A DNA stretch of 64,000 nt from Sepiola atlantica (lineage: Eukaryota; Mollusca; Cephalopoda; Sepiida; Sepiolidae): NCBI GenBank assembly GCA_963556195.1, contig OY744529.1, positions 58,947,080 to 59,011,079 on the forward strand, read 5' to 3'. The translations under genes were made by a program, and so were the position numbers. Each line of letters begins with the position of its first letter. Position 1 is the first letter of the stretch. Of the stretch, positions 44,331-56,345 are shown one piece after another. Below the pieces are notes generated by a model that saw only the letters and a program-made list of their open reading frames with translations, was not told the origin of the DNA and made no database searches.

Positions 44331-45251
44331 ACCTTTACCTAACTTCGACGGCTTTATAAATTAATTTTTAAGCAAAAATAATTTCCTTTGAACTAATGCC
44401 GAATATCCTTTAGATCTACATTTTTGTGGATTATCAAACAAAACAAAAAAGATCATTTGTATAATGTTTTTTATGTTATTATGTTAAAGTTATTATGTTT
44501 AAAGTTATAAAACAGATATCCATTTAAAAAAAACCCTTAGACTTATATTAAATTTAAACTCGGATATGGCATGTGTAAAAAACTTGCATTTAATCTTCAG
44601 TATTTTGACAATTTGACATTGTAAAACCTACCGCCTTAGTAATGTGTACTCTGCCTATTCCTTTTTTGTTAACCAATTGCATGTTTCTATTTACGTACGA
44701 TCAGACAAATTCCCAAAACACCATAACTTCTTTAATAGTATATAGATTACAGGGTTACCCCCCCCCCCCAAAAGCCCCTCATGGAATTGTTAAAAAAATA
44801 TCAAAAGCCTTTCTGAAATTAAACCATATTTGATATTTCAGTTTATGCCTGACTTGTTCACCAAGTTTCAGTCATGACTGGCCAACAGTCTTTGTTTCAT
44901 TACCGATCAATGATATGCTCCAAGTGTACACCTTTTTACTTTTACTCGAATAATTGTGGATTTTGAAAACTTGTTTGTATATATTCTGTTAATGGGTTTG
45001 GAATTTTGAACTAAATATAACTTTTACATGTACATGAACTTCTATAGAAATCTCATTGTGAAATTCTATGTTTTTCAGGTTTTACTTTTTAAGTATTTGA
45101 TTTGGCATCACAACAATTATGAATTAAAAAAGATTTAAACACATGACATAATTCAATCTAGATTAATAGGACAAATGAAAATTCGGTGGTTAATCAAAGA
45201 AAACAAATTTCGATTTTATTATTTTATTATATTTATTATGCATGGATTATA

Positions 45252-45711
45252 TACTATTAGGAAGTCCCGGCGTTGCCGGGGAATGAATGAAGACCCCTGT
45301 GTATTCTCATTCCAAGTCTTGAACTTCAAATTACCATTTTTATTATTATTTTCTCTGTCTTTATAAAGCTAGGTATGTGTATATGTTTGTATGTTTGTAT
45401 GTACACGACTAACTCCTAAACTAATTAACCGATCATTATGCATTTTGGAACACAGCTGATAGGCGTAAATGGTTGTAATGTGGGATATATTTAGTTTAAT
45501 TTAGTCTCATGCAAAAGGGTTAAAAATAAGGTAGAAGCCCTTTGTGAAAATTCAGATAACTCCAATCTTTGTCAAATTTTAATAATAGGTATTCGACATT
45601 AATTGCCCAAATTTCAGTTTCTTTGGTGCATTTTAAATGATTTTTAAGAGGCATTATATGGGTAGGACCTCCCATTTGAAAATTAAATTTGTTATTACGT
45701 TTCTTTTCCAT

Positions 45712-45713
<2 letters not shown>
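45252..45713 (+). mobile_element. CCGGCGTTGCCGGG-headed element joined to family D (copy A)
   Basis: Head TACTATTAGGAAGTCCCGGC, then GTTGCCGGGG, at 45,252-45,281. About 90 bp later the sequence becomes family D (AGCTAGGTATGTGTATATG, then AAACTAATTAACCGATCATT). This indicates that the TACTAG head and family D can be parts of one element. Ends at (TA)n 45,714. Copy B equivalent: about 50,384-50,845. Confidence 0.6.
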
Positions 45714-45791
<78 letters not shown>

Positions 45792-45800
45792 GGGGGGGGG
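45714..45800. repeat. (TA)n-(GA)n-(G)n compound tract (copy A)
   Basis: TA to 45,778, GA to 45,790, then ten G. Copy B at 50,846-50,938 has a longer GA part with a GCGA interruption, showing slippage since duplication. Confidence 0.95.
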
Positions 45801-46741
45801 ACGGAACAGGGTTCACATGGATGATATATTCATACTGATCTCTAATCTTTGGCCTCATTTATATTTCTCTCTTCGATTGACCATTATAGCTTTGGAACCA
45901 AAATCTCCATATACTTATGTGTTCCACCAGCCATCTAGGATAATTCCTGATTCATGTTTTCAGAAAATATGCATCCGTTTCGTTCTTGTTAGATGTTAAC
46001 ACCGTTGGACAGAGATACTGTACTCCAGTAATGAAATTAAAGGAACTCCTCTTCAACCACAGCACAACAAACACTTATCGATTAATCTCAATCTCAAATC
46101 TCAACTCAATTCAACTCCGATCTTATTTCTTAGCTGTCAAAAATCCAACTTCCCCAATTTGTCCCTCTTAAATTAGTTGTTCTCCTCATATGCTAATGAA
46201 TGCCACCTATAAAAAATCTAACTACGAACACAAGTTCTTTTTTTCACTGAAAATCGAGTGCCCACCATGCGAAACAGTTCACACGCTTAAAAGCTGGTAA
46301 CCCTTCATTTTCTTTCCATTTTTACAGTAGGCAACATGGAATCTTCCTTTGTATTTTAAACTACAAATCAGATTATAATTTCCGAACATATAGCGAAATA
46401 AAATGTGACTATGCAACATGACCGCAACTTTCGATTTCATGCGCTTTCATAATCGTATTTCGTTTTTTCTTATCATTTAAAAATACTAAAAATATTATGG
46501 ATATTGCTTCAACTACAAAGACAAACCTGCCAGATTTAACGACTGCACACTATTTCGTCATCAAATACCAAAACACGTTCCCTGTTTACATATCCGTTTA
46601 GAATACAGGGATAGACTCGCATTCGTTCACAAAATAAGATGTTTTACATTAGCATCATAGGGTCTGCATTCACGCTGGACAACCATAAGCAGGAAATAAT
46701 TCAATAGTTCAAGGTTGGAGCTTGGAATTTCATGAGTTAAT

Positions 46742-46785
46742 CTACTTTTCCGGGAAACGTCGGGTCACGGGTAAGTTAGTCTGAA
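46742..46785 (-). mobile_element. Minus-strand TACTAGCAG-type head (copy A)
   Basis: The minus strand reads ACTAACTTACCCGTGACCCG, then ACGTTTCCCGG, a worn head. Copy B equivalent near 51,853-51,896. Confidence 0.5.
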
Positions 46786-47458
46786 ATAAATTAACAATGT
46801 TTTTCCGCAAATGCCGAAATTAGGTCATAAACATTGACTCATAATTGCCTGTTGTTTTACTATATTCAGTCTAGTCGTCATTTATTGTCCGGGCTAAAAC
46901 GTTTTAGTTGCTTTACCTAATTTGCCTCTTGGACATTAAACTAATGAGACAGATTTGTTCAAATTGGGACTCCGCACCTCAAACGGTCGAGTGGAGGACA
47001 CTATGATGTACTTATGAGTGTCCAGTATGTATAATTTTGTAATGCTATCTATAGAAAATTACATTACAAAATCCATTGGCTTCTAAATTATTTCGAAAGA
47101 TCTCTCGGATAAGAAATATCTCAAAAAGGTATGTTCTTAGAAAGTCTATGTACAAACAGTATGTCAGCAATTATCTGTTATTATACTAAAGCTGACTTGA
47201 TCAACGTTTGGTTCCTTAAGACTTTTTTCCTATATATTTTAATCACATAAAATACAGGTTAAAATATGTCTTGGTATTAAGATTGTGTTATGTTTGAAAA
47301 AAACATTTTAATTGTTCTAATAAGCCACAATATGCAATTAATTTAATTAAATGACCCAATTCTTAATAAGTTTCTGTATATTCCTTTCCTCCTCTCTCAC
47401 TGTATGTTGTTTAATCCCCCACTCTTATTTTATACCGTTTTTATTACTCTTGCTACCG

Positions 47459-47461
<3 letters not shown>

Positions 47462-47491
<30 letters not shown>
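47462..47491. repeat. (CT)n microsatellite (copy A)
   Basis: About 15 repeats; copy B equivalent at 52,573-52,602. A (GA) run at 47,620-47,632 is its purine counterpart. Confidence 0.95.
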
Positions 47492-47495
<4 letters not shown>

Positions 47496-48087
47496 ATTAA
47501 CAGTCGAATGTAATAAAGAAAGAAAATAATACAAAAATTGGAGTAGTCCTTTATAAACAATAGGGAATATCACCACAAGTAGTAAAATATTTAACCTGTA
47601 GCCAAGAGGGAAAGTGGGTGAGAGAGAGAGGGAGATATGTTGCATTTCCTCCCCTCAAAAGGATGAGGGTTAAGTTTTGTAACGATAAAACAAAATATAT
47701 GTTTGTTATCAAATACAAATCAACAAATCATAACAGTACAATTAAATTGAACCTCGTGTCATCAACGCTCAACCACAGTGATCCACCAAGACTGACGACA
47801 CTTCAGCCAAGATCGTCTCTCATCGTCTGGCTATAAGAGCTACAGATTTTTGGGGCTTGGTCACTAAATTTATAATCGATTCTTAAGTCATTTCTTATCA
47901 CATCTCATCGCTTAAAGCTTCCAACTCAGAGTCCCCCTCTTCACCTTATCTCGTGTAACGTTATTTCCTCTAGTTTGTGTTCTCACATATGAGAATGACA
48001 CCGAAAGGCAAGTTACTTCACACATCTGATTCATATTTCCTATTTACATATTAACGTTTCCCCTGTGAATTTAAATAATCAAATAAG

Positions 48088-48125
48088 TACTAGCAGACGT
48101 ACCCTTACTATTTAACAGATATAGC
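48088..48125 (+). mobile_element. TACTAGCAGACGTACCC head (copy A)
   Basis: TACTAGCAGACGTACCCTTA is the 5' head word of the dispersed family without the GC-rich hairpin. Copy B equivalent at about 53,351. Confidence 0.55.
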
Positions 48126-50843
48126 AAGCAGAAAGCGACTTATTTGGGATTTTTTCGTTTTACATTTTCACATTTAACTGGCTTTGCAAATTCACCTTTT
48201 CCTTATTCAAACAATCTAAGCCGGGATAATAGGTGACACGACGGTCACATTGTTTCTAGTAAAACATTTGTATGGGCAATCAATTTTTAGTATATCATTG
48301 TGTCACTGTGGTAAATAGTGGAGCCTCAAGCCCGCAACGATATTTTGGTTGAGACTGTCACGTCTCATAAAAGCATTGATTTTCAGTATTTGTAGAGTAT
48401 AACCCTCCCCCAAGGTGGGCTATATTTAGTTTAATTTAGTTTTATGTAAATGGGATAAAAAGGGAGCAGAAGCCTTTCGTGAAAATTCAGATACCTTCGA
48501 ATTTTGTGAAATTGCAGCATTAGATATTAGACATCAATTAATAAATATTCCCCAAATTTCAGTTTCGTTGGAGTATCTTAAAGGGATTTTAGGGCACAAT
48601 ATGGACACAACCGACAATTTGAAATTCAACTATTTCAGATTTCCATTGAATTTTATCCATAGTCATTAGATACACATTAAACAAGGTTCCATCAATTTCA
48701 ATTTCTTGTATAGACTCCTTAAGCTTAAGCTTTAAATTTTAGATATTTTCTGATATCAAAATCATGTAATGGATTTTGATCAAAATTTGAATAATAATTG
48801 TAAACAGAAGGTGTAGTATCATTATATTTTGATTTTAATCTTCGTAATGAGACATAGAATTGGTGCAAAACTGTTCTATTCGGAGAATTAATTTTACCTG
48901 TCCTGGGACAAGTATTCTTCTAGTAGTGCCTATATAAAACACAAACATTGTCTTTCTGTCTGTATGCTAACTACTTTTAGATTATTAGACTTACAAACTT
49001 GAAATTTGGTAAGAACTATACTCTAGCGATGTCCTTTTTTTCTTTAGAGTGTTCTTAGAGAGAGACTGACCCTTATACACATTTAACATTTTCAAACCTC
49101 TTCTTTTAATAAGATTTAAGCCGTTGTCACATTACACAGAATTCAATAGATTATGAAAAGGTGAAAACATTTTAGATCATTATATGACACCTTAATGAAG
49201 GTTTAACTCCATGAAATTAAAACCTTTTTATGTATATAATTTAACTGTTTAACTATTATAACATAGTTTTATGTTTATTCTTCCACTTAAAACATACTCA
49301 TTAATTATTCGTAAACACCTGAAAACATGAGGACATGGACGTACGTTATGGATTTCATATTAATAAAAGCTTTTAAAAAGTACTAGTTAATACCCACTCC
49401 TTGAGTGGTGTTGGTACACTACCTGGGTATGTCAATTTCTACCTTTACCTAACTTCGACGGCTTTATAAATTAATTTTTAAGCAAAAATAATTTCCTTTG
49501 AACTAATGCCGAATATCCTTTAGATCTACATTTTTGTGGATTATCAAACAAAACAAAAAAGATCATTTACTTTTAAAAACATTTGTATAATGTTTTTTAT
49601 GTTATTATGTTAAAGTTATTATGTTTAAAGTTATAAAACAGATATCCGTTTTAAAAAAAACCCTTAGACTTATATTAAATTTAAACTCGGATATGGCATG
49701 TGTAAAAAACTTGCATTTAATTTTCAGTATTTTGACAATTTGACATTGTAAAACCTACCGCCTTAGTAATGTGTACTCTGCCTATTCCTTTTTTGTTAAC
49801 CAATTGCATGTTTCTATTTACGTACGATCAGACAAATTCCCAAAACACTATAACTTCTTTAATAGTATATAGATTACAGGGTTACCCCCCCCCCCCCTCC
49901 CCAAAAGCCCCTCATGGAATTGTTAAAAAAATATCAAAAGCCTTTCTGAAATTAAACCATATTTGATATTTCAGTTTATGCCTGACTTGTTCACCAAGTT
50001 TCAGTCATGACTGGCCAACAGTCTTTGTTTCATTACCGATCAATGATATGCTCCAAGTGTACACCTTTTTACTTTTACTCGAATAATTGTGGATTTTGAA
50101 AACTTGTTTGTATATATTCTGTTAATGGGTTTGGAATTTTGACCTAAATATAACTTTTACATGTACATGAACTTCTATAGAAATCTTATTGTGAAATTCT
50201 ATGTTTTTCAGGTTTTACTTTTTAAGTATTTGATTTGGCATCACAACAATTATGAATTAAAAAAGATTTAAACACATGACATAATTCAATATAGATTAAT
50301 AGGACAAATGAAAATTGGTGGTTAATCAAAGAAAACAATTTTCGATTTTATTATTTTATTATATTTATTATGCATGGATTATATACTATTAGGAAGTCCC
50401 GGCGTTGCCGGGGAATGAATGAAGACCCCTGTGTATTCTCATTCCAAGTCTTGAACTTCAAATTACCATTTTTATTATTATTTTCTCTGTCTTTATAAAG
50501 CTAGGTATGTGTATATGTTTGTATGTTTGTATGTACACGATTAACTCCTAAACTAATTAACCGATCATTATGCATTTTGGAACACAGCTGATAGGCGTAA
50601 ATGGTTGTAATGTGGGATATATTTAGTTTAATTTAGTTTTATGCAAAGGGGTTAAAAATAAGGTAGAAGCCCTTTGTGATAATTAAGATAGCTCCAATCT
50701 TTGTCAAATTTTAATAATAGGTATTCGACATTAATTTCCCAAATTTCAGTTTCTTTGGTGCATTTTAAATGATTTTTAAGAGGCATTATATGGGTAGGAC
50801 CCCCCATTTGAAAATTAAATTTGTTATTACGTTTCTTTTCCAT

Positions 50844-50845
<2 letters not shown>

Positions 50846-50923
<78 letters not shown>

Positions 50924-50938
50924 CGAGAGGGGGGGGGG
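50846..50938. repeat. (TA)n-(GA)n-(G)n compound tract (copy B)
   Basis: TA to 50,910, GA with one GC interruption to about 50,928, then G run. Homologous to 45,714-45,800. Confidence 0.95.
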
Positions 50939-52569
50939 ACGGCACAGGGTTCACATGGATGATATATTCATACTGATCTCCAATCTTTGGCCTCATTTAT
51001 ATTTCGAACCAAAATCTCCATATACTTATGTGTTCCACCAGCCATCTAGGATAATTCCTGATTCATGTTTTCAGAAAATATGCATCCGTTTCGTTCTTGT
51101 TAGATGTTAACACCGTTGGACAGAGATACTGTACTCCAGTAATGAAATTAAAGGAACTCCTCTTCAACCACAGCACAACAAACACTTATCGATTAATCTC
51201 AATCTCAAATCTCAACTCAATTCAACTCCGATCTTATTTCTTAGCTGTCAAAAATCCAACTTCCCCAATTTGTCCCTCTTAAATTAGTTGTTCTCCTCAT
51301 ATGCTAATGAATGCCACCTATAAAAAATCTAACTACGAACACAAGTTCTTTTTTTCACTGAAAATCGAGTGTCCACTATGCGAAACGGTTCACACGCTTA
51401 AAAGCTGGTAACCCTTCATTTTCTTTCCATTTTTACAGTAGGCAACATTGAATCTTCCTTTGTATTTTAAACTACAAATCAGATTATAATTTCCGAACAT
51501 ATAGCGAAATAAAATGTGACTATGCAACATGACCGCAACTTTCGATTTCATGCGCTTTCATAATCGTATTTCGTTTTTTCTTATCATTTAAAAATACTAA
51601 AAATATTATGGACATTGCTTCAACTACAAAGACAAACCTGCCAGATTTAACGACTGCACACTATTTCGTCATCAAATACCAAAACACGTTCCCTGTTTAC
51701 ATATCCGTTTAGAATACAGGGATAGACTCGCATTCGTTCACAAAATAAGATGTTTTACATTAGCATCGTAGGGTCTGCATTCACGCTGGACAACCATAAG
51801 CAGGAAATAATTCAATAGTTCAAGGTTGGAGCTTGGAATTTCATGAGTTAATCTACTTTTCCGGGAAACGTCGGGTCACGGGTAAGTTAGTCTGAAATAA
51901 ATTAACAATGTTTTTCCGCAAATGCCGAAATTAGGTCATAAACATTGACTCATAATTGCCTGTTGTTTTACTATATTCAGTCTAGTCGTCATTTATTGTC
52001 CGGGCTAAAACGTTTTAGTTGCTTTACCTAATTTGCCTCTTGGACATTAAACTAATGAGACAGATTTGTTCAAATTGGGACTCCGCACCTCAAACGGTCG
52101 AGTGGAGGACACTATGATGTACTAATGAGTGTCCAGTGTGTATAATTTTGTAATGCTATCTATAGAAAATTACATTACAAAATCCATTGGCTTCTAAATT
52201 ATTTCGAAAGATCTCTCGGATAAGAAATATCTCAAAAAGGTATGTTCTTAGAAAGTCTATGTACAAACAGTATGTCAGCAATTATCTGTTATTATACTAA
52301 AGCTGACTTGATCAACGTTTGGTTCCTTAAGACTTTTTTCCTATATATTTTAATCACATAAAATACAGGTTAAAATATGTCTTGGTATTAAGATTGTGTT
52401 ATGTTTGAAAAAAACATTTTAATTGTTCTAATAAGCCACAATATGCAATTAATTTAATTAAATGACCCAACTCTTAATAAGTTTCTGTATATTCCTTTCC
52501 TCCTCTCTCACTGTATGTTGTTTAATCCCCCACTCTTATTTTATACCGTTTTTATTACTCTTGCTACCG

Positions 52570-52606
<37 letters not shown>

Positions 52607-52938
52607 ATTAACAGTCGAATGTAATAAAGAAAGAAAATAATACAAAAATTGGAGTAGTCCTTTATAAACAATAGGGAATATCACCACAAGTAGTAAAATA
52701 TTTAACCTGTAGCCAAGAGGGAAAGAGGATGAGAGAGAGAGGGAGATATGTTGCATTTCCTCCCCTCAAAAGGATGAGGGTTAAGTTTTGTAACGATAAA
52801 ACAAAATATATGTTTGTTATCAAATACAAATCAACAAATCAGAACAGTACAATTAAATCAAACCTCGTGTCATCAACGCTCAACCACAGTGATCCACCAA
52901 GACTGACGACACTTCATCCAAGATTGTCTCTCATCGTC

Positions 52939-53096
52939 CCCTGATTGCTACCTCTCTGAGGGGGTGCATTCTTGCTATGGAATCAAAGTTAGCACAACAA
53001 CACAAAGAAAAGAATGAGATCCCGAATCTAAAGAAAGACCATTTTAATAGGCTGTTCATGTTGGCTTCCTCTCTGCTAGTGGCAGAGAGAAGAAAT
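52939..53096. other. 158-bp segment present only in copy B
   Basis: Flanks CATCGTC and ATAAGAGC are shared with copy A, which has 5 unrelated bases between them. No target-site duplication frames it, so a deletion with filler in copy A is likelier than an insertion in B. The minus-strand frame across it has no recognised domain. Confidence 0.85.
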
Positions 53097-53679
53097 ATAA
53101 GAGCTACAGATTTTTGGGGCTTGGTCACTAAATTTATAATCGATTCTTAAGTCATTTCTTATCACATTTCATCGCTTAAAGCTTCCAACTCAGAGTCCCC
53201 CTCTTCACCTTATCTCGTGTAACGTTATTTCCTCTAGTTTGTGTTCTCACATATGAGAATGACACCGAAAGGCAAGTTACTTCACACATCTGATTCATAT
53301 TTCCTATTTACATATTAACGTTTCCCCTGTGAATTTAAATAATCAAATAAGTACTAGCAGACGTACCCTTACTATTTAACAGATATAGCAAGCAGAAAGC
53401 AACTTATTTGGGATTTTTTCGTTTTACTTTTTCACATTTAACTGGCTTTGCAAATTCACCTTTTCCTTATTCAAACAATCTAAGCCGGGATAATAGGTGA
53501 CACGACGGTCACATTTTTTCTAGTAAAACATTTGTATGGGCAATCAATTTTTAGTATATCATTGTGTCACTGTGATAAATAGTGGAGCCTCAAGCCCTCA
53601 ACGATATTTTGGTTGAGACTGTCACGTCTCATAAAAGCATTGATTTTCAGTATTTGTAGAGTATAACCCTCCCCCAAGG

Positions 53680-54010
53680 CTGAAAATTCTTTAATTGGGC
53701 CCCACACTTGCTGGTGCTGACTCTGTTCCTGAATAGAAAGTATCACTGAAGACGTGTGCATCATCATGGTGGATAGAATGTTGAATTACTTCAGGTTTAT
53801 CAGGAATACTAATTTCATTAATCTCTGATAATTCATATAGTTTGTCCACAGCAATGATTGCCGCTTTTGCCATAGAAGTTTTTGAAAATTGTCTTCCTTG
53901 TCTGGTAAGTTCTCTATATTTGTGTTTGTTTCTGGTTCAAATTCAACATTTTCATGTATTAAGTAGCTTGGATGAACCCTTAGATAGACTGATCCACGTT
54001 TCACCATTAC
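53680..54010 (-). pseudogene. Coding-like fragment, possible retroelement Pol C-terminus
   Basis: Two minus-strand frames adjoin: VKRGSVYLRVHPSYLIHENV and a NLPDKEDNFQK segment (54,007-53,880), then AKAAIIAVDKLYELSEINEI and HHDDAHVFSDTF (53,873-53,694), separated by a frameshift near 53,875. The V-RG-VY-RVHP pattern recalls a motif near the C-terminus of some LTR-retrotransposon polyproteins, but I have only this short match. It could equally be a fragment of a host exon. No LTR, splice sites or downstream context support either reading. Confidence 0.3.
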
Positions 54011-54879
54011 TGTTTGTCACAGAGTCGGTGCAAGGCTGCCATGCCCCCCCTCTCCTTTCAAATATGATATGGCCTCATAGCTATAATATGCCTCCCTCCC
54101 AACTTGACAACATGTTAATTTTCACAAGGTAGTATTGATATGCAAAATGCAGCTCTTATTGTAACTTAACTATGGGAAATTATGGATCATACCATCTTAT
54201 GAAAAATTCAACTAGAAATAAATATAAATTAGTGACATATCATAATGGATCATTCTATTTTAAATAAATTAACAATGTTTTGCAACAATTTTTAATGTCA
54301 ACATTAATTTGTTCTTGATACAATGCTGAATGGTGTAGTCCCAAAATAAATAGCCTCTCTCAATTTCTTTATAAAAAGTCCATTTCTGCTGCTCTCAGAT
54401 AGTTTTAGTGAGATAGATCAACTCATGTGTTTTTTCTCAGAAATATGCACAACAACTTCCTCTTCCGTGAGAACAGGTGATACAAACATCTCCAAGCACA
54501 AAAGCTTAATTCTTCTATATGAATACCGATGAGATCTGTGAACTTGTGTCGACCTTCAATCTCGTTGAGAATTGACGACTTCCATGAACAACAGTAAACA
54601 TGCAGAAGAAGATGACATATGTGTTGCTGTTATCAAATGCAGTAAATAGTCTCTTTATCTGCAGATTACTAATGTGTTCAAAATCATGCCTAGAACATAG
54701 AAAATATTAGATAGTATTTGGGAATGAATCCATACATTTCATTACACTCGGATAGATAAGAAAAACGATTATTAGTTGAAAACAGTCAAAAATAAAGAAA
54801 TTATGATGGAAACGTTTTCCAAAGGTTTGAACTTCACCGAATCACTCAAATGAATTGTTCTGATACTACACTTCATATT
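54011..54879. other. No recognisable gene
   Basis: AT-rich, no supported feature. Confidence 0.4.
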
Positions 54880-55085
54880 TTATGTTCTTGATCAGTAAAG
54901 GAGAAATCCTTCTAGACTGAGACAAATTTAATTTTTCTCCAAATCTAAAATGCCCCTTTTTAGGTAGCTAGATTTTCCCCACATTAAAAACCGACCTTGT
55001 GTCTAACTCCTCCCTCGTGGAGAGGCAAATAAATAGGGACTCAAATCAACGTATTTTGCACCGACGAACTCGTGGATCAAATCTT
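54880..55085 (-). repeat. Dispersed block related to 20,640-20,880
   Basis: TCCCTCGTGGAGAGGCAA (about 55,010-55,028) is the reverse complement of the block near 20,644, with CTAGACTGAGA upstream in the corresponding order. Extent approximate. Confidence 0.4.
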
Positions 55086-56254
55086 TAATCAGTGTCGTTT
55101 TCTTCTGCAATTACACACGCTGTTAACATAGAAGCGGTATAAGCATTTTTCGATAGTCTTGAAGAAAACTGCAATTTCAGTAATCATAATGTCGATTTTA
55201 CCATCAGGAAACAATAACAATTGACTAACTTTGTTCACCTGAAAAATAATATCACAGAAAATAATGATACTAAGCACAAAGTTCCAAGTAGAAATCAAAT
55301 ATGGCGATGTTGCTTCAGTTGCTTCAGTTGCTTCAGTTGCTGTTGTGTGTCTTTTTTCCAAACACTTTTCGCATAGGTTGGTAAGAACATTTCTAATTAT
55401 TTTAAGGTGAAAACACAATCATTTGATAGAATTGATTCGTGATTCTCATCTGATATCAGTCTGTGCTAAAAAAACACATTATCTAATAGTATCTTCCAAC
55501 ACAAGTAATCAACATAAAAATTGTAATCAAAGAAAATTGATTAATTTAAGGATTAATTTAACTAAAGAAAAAGATTTTATCTAAAAACTGATAGAAAATA
55601 TACTTTTTCAAAGTTTGATTAACGTTACAGCAATACAAAGAAAATTATCATGGCAGAAAAGCACCAACTTTTATTTTTGTAAAATATGTTAAAATAGAAA
55701 AAAGTTAAGTTATTTGCATGCTATGATGAAAAAAGTGTCTTACTTGAAGGTGTTTTGTAATGAATGAATATGAGTAGTTGCAAGAATAACTTTTTTCTTA
55801 GATGCTGTATGTTCTATTGGACAATTGAAGATTTTTCTGTCATATTTGCTTGTCTTTGTAGGTGCTGCTATGTATATTATTGGTCGCTTTGCGTTAAATA
55901 TAAAACTGAAGATGTTTTCTGTAATCTCTGTCCAAAAAGGGTTTTTTTTTATGATTCTTTAGGCGCTATACTATTTTTGAATTAAACATAAAAGTAAAAT
56001 TTTTGTTAATTTTTTCTTCTGTTTTTTTTCTGCTTTCTTGTAATATATAGACAATCCTCACTTTCTGTCTAAACAAATAAAACATTCATTGATTTTATAA
56101 TTTAAATTTACAATGATTTTAAAATTTGAATGTAAGCACGTTGAATATGGCTGATATATTATAAAAAAGTAATGCAAGAAATTTCTAATAAAAAATCTAC
56201 AATAAAATAGAAGAGTTAAACAGTGTGTGTAACATATTTCCTTTAAAAACTCTC
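55086..56254. other. No recognisable gene
   Basis: AT-rich. Open frames of 73-109 residues (for example minus 55,418-55,089) have no recognised domain, and one runs through a short tandem repeat. Confidence 0.4.
55310..55342. repeat. 9-bp tandem repeat TTGCTTCAG
   Basis: About 3.7 copies of TTGCTTCAG. On the minus strand it encodes repeated ATE triplets in a small frame. Confidence 0.95.
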
Positions 56255-56345
56255 TCTTTCTCTCTCTACCTGTCTATCTATCTCTTTCTATACCCTCACA
56301 TCCTCCCTCTCTCTCTCTTCTCCATCACTCTATCCCATCACCTTC
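56255..56345. repeat. Pyrimidine-rich low-complexity tract
   Basis: CT-dominated with TCTA interruptions. The small open frame through it is not coding. Confidence 0.85.

Larger units (their letters stand above)
43300..48411. repeat. 5.1-kb tandem duplication, copy A
   Basis: Direct duplicate of 48,412-53,679 (offset 5,112 bp at the left end). By eye the copies differ by about 1-2% substitutions plus small indels. No host gene lies inside; the content is repeat family D, TACTAGCAG-type heads, microsatellites and AT-rich spacer. At about 47,828 this copy lacks a 158-bp stretch present in copy B and has a 5-bp filler (TGGCT) instead. Confidence 0.97.
48412..53679. repeat. 5.1-kb tandem duplication, copy B
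   Basis: Begins at CAAGGTGGGC, where the end of copy A (…CCCCCAAGG) joins the start word (AAAGGTGGGC). The shared AAGG leaves 4 bp of microhomology at the junction. Ends at CCCCCAAGG (53,671-53,679), after which single-copy sequence resumes. Differences from copy A include an extra GGACAT near 49,333, an extra 17-18 bp near 49,567, loss of about 20 bp near 49,032, and the 158-bp stretch at 52,939-53,096. Confidence 0.97.
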
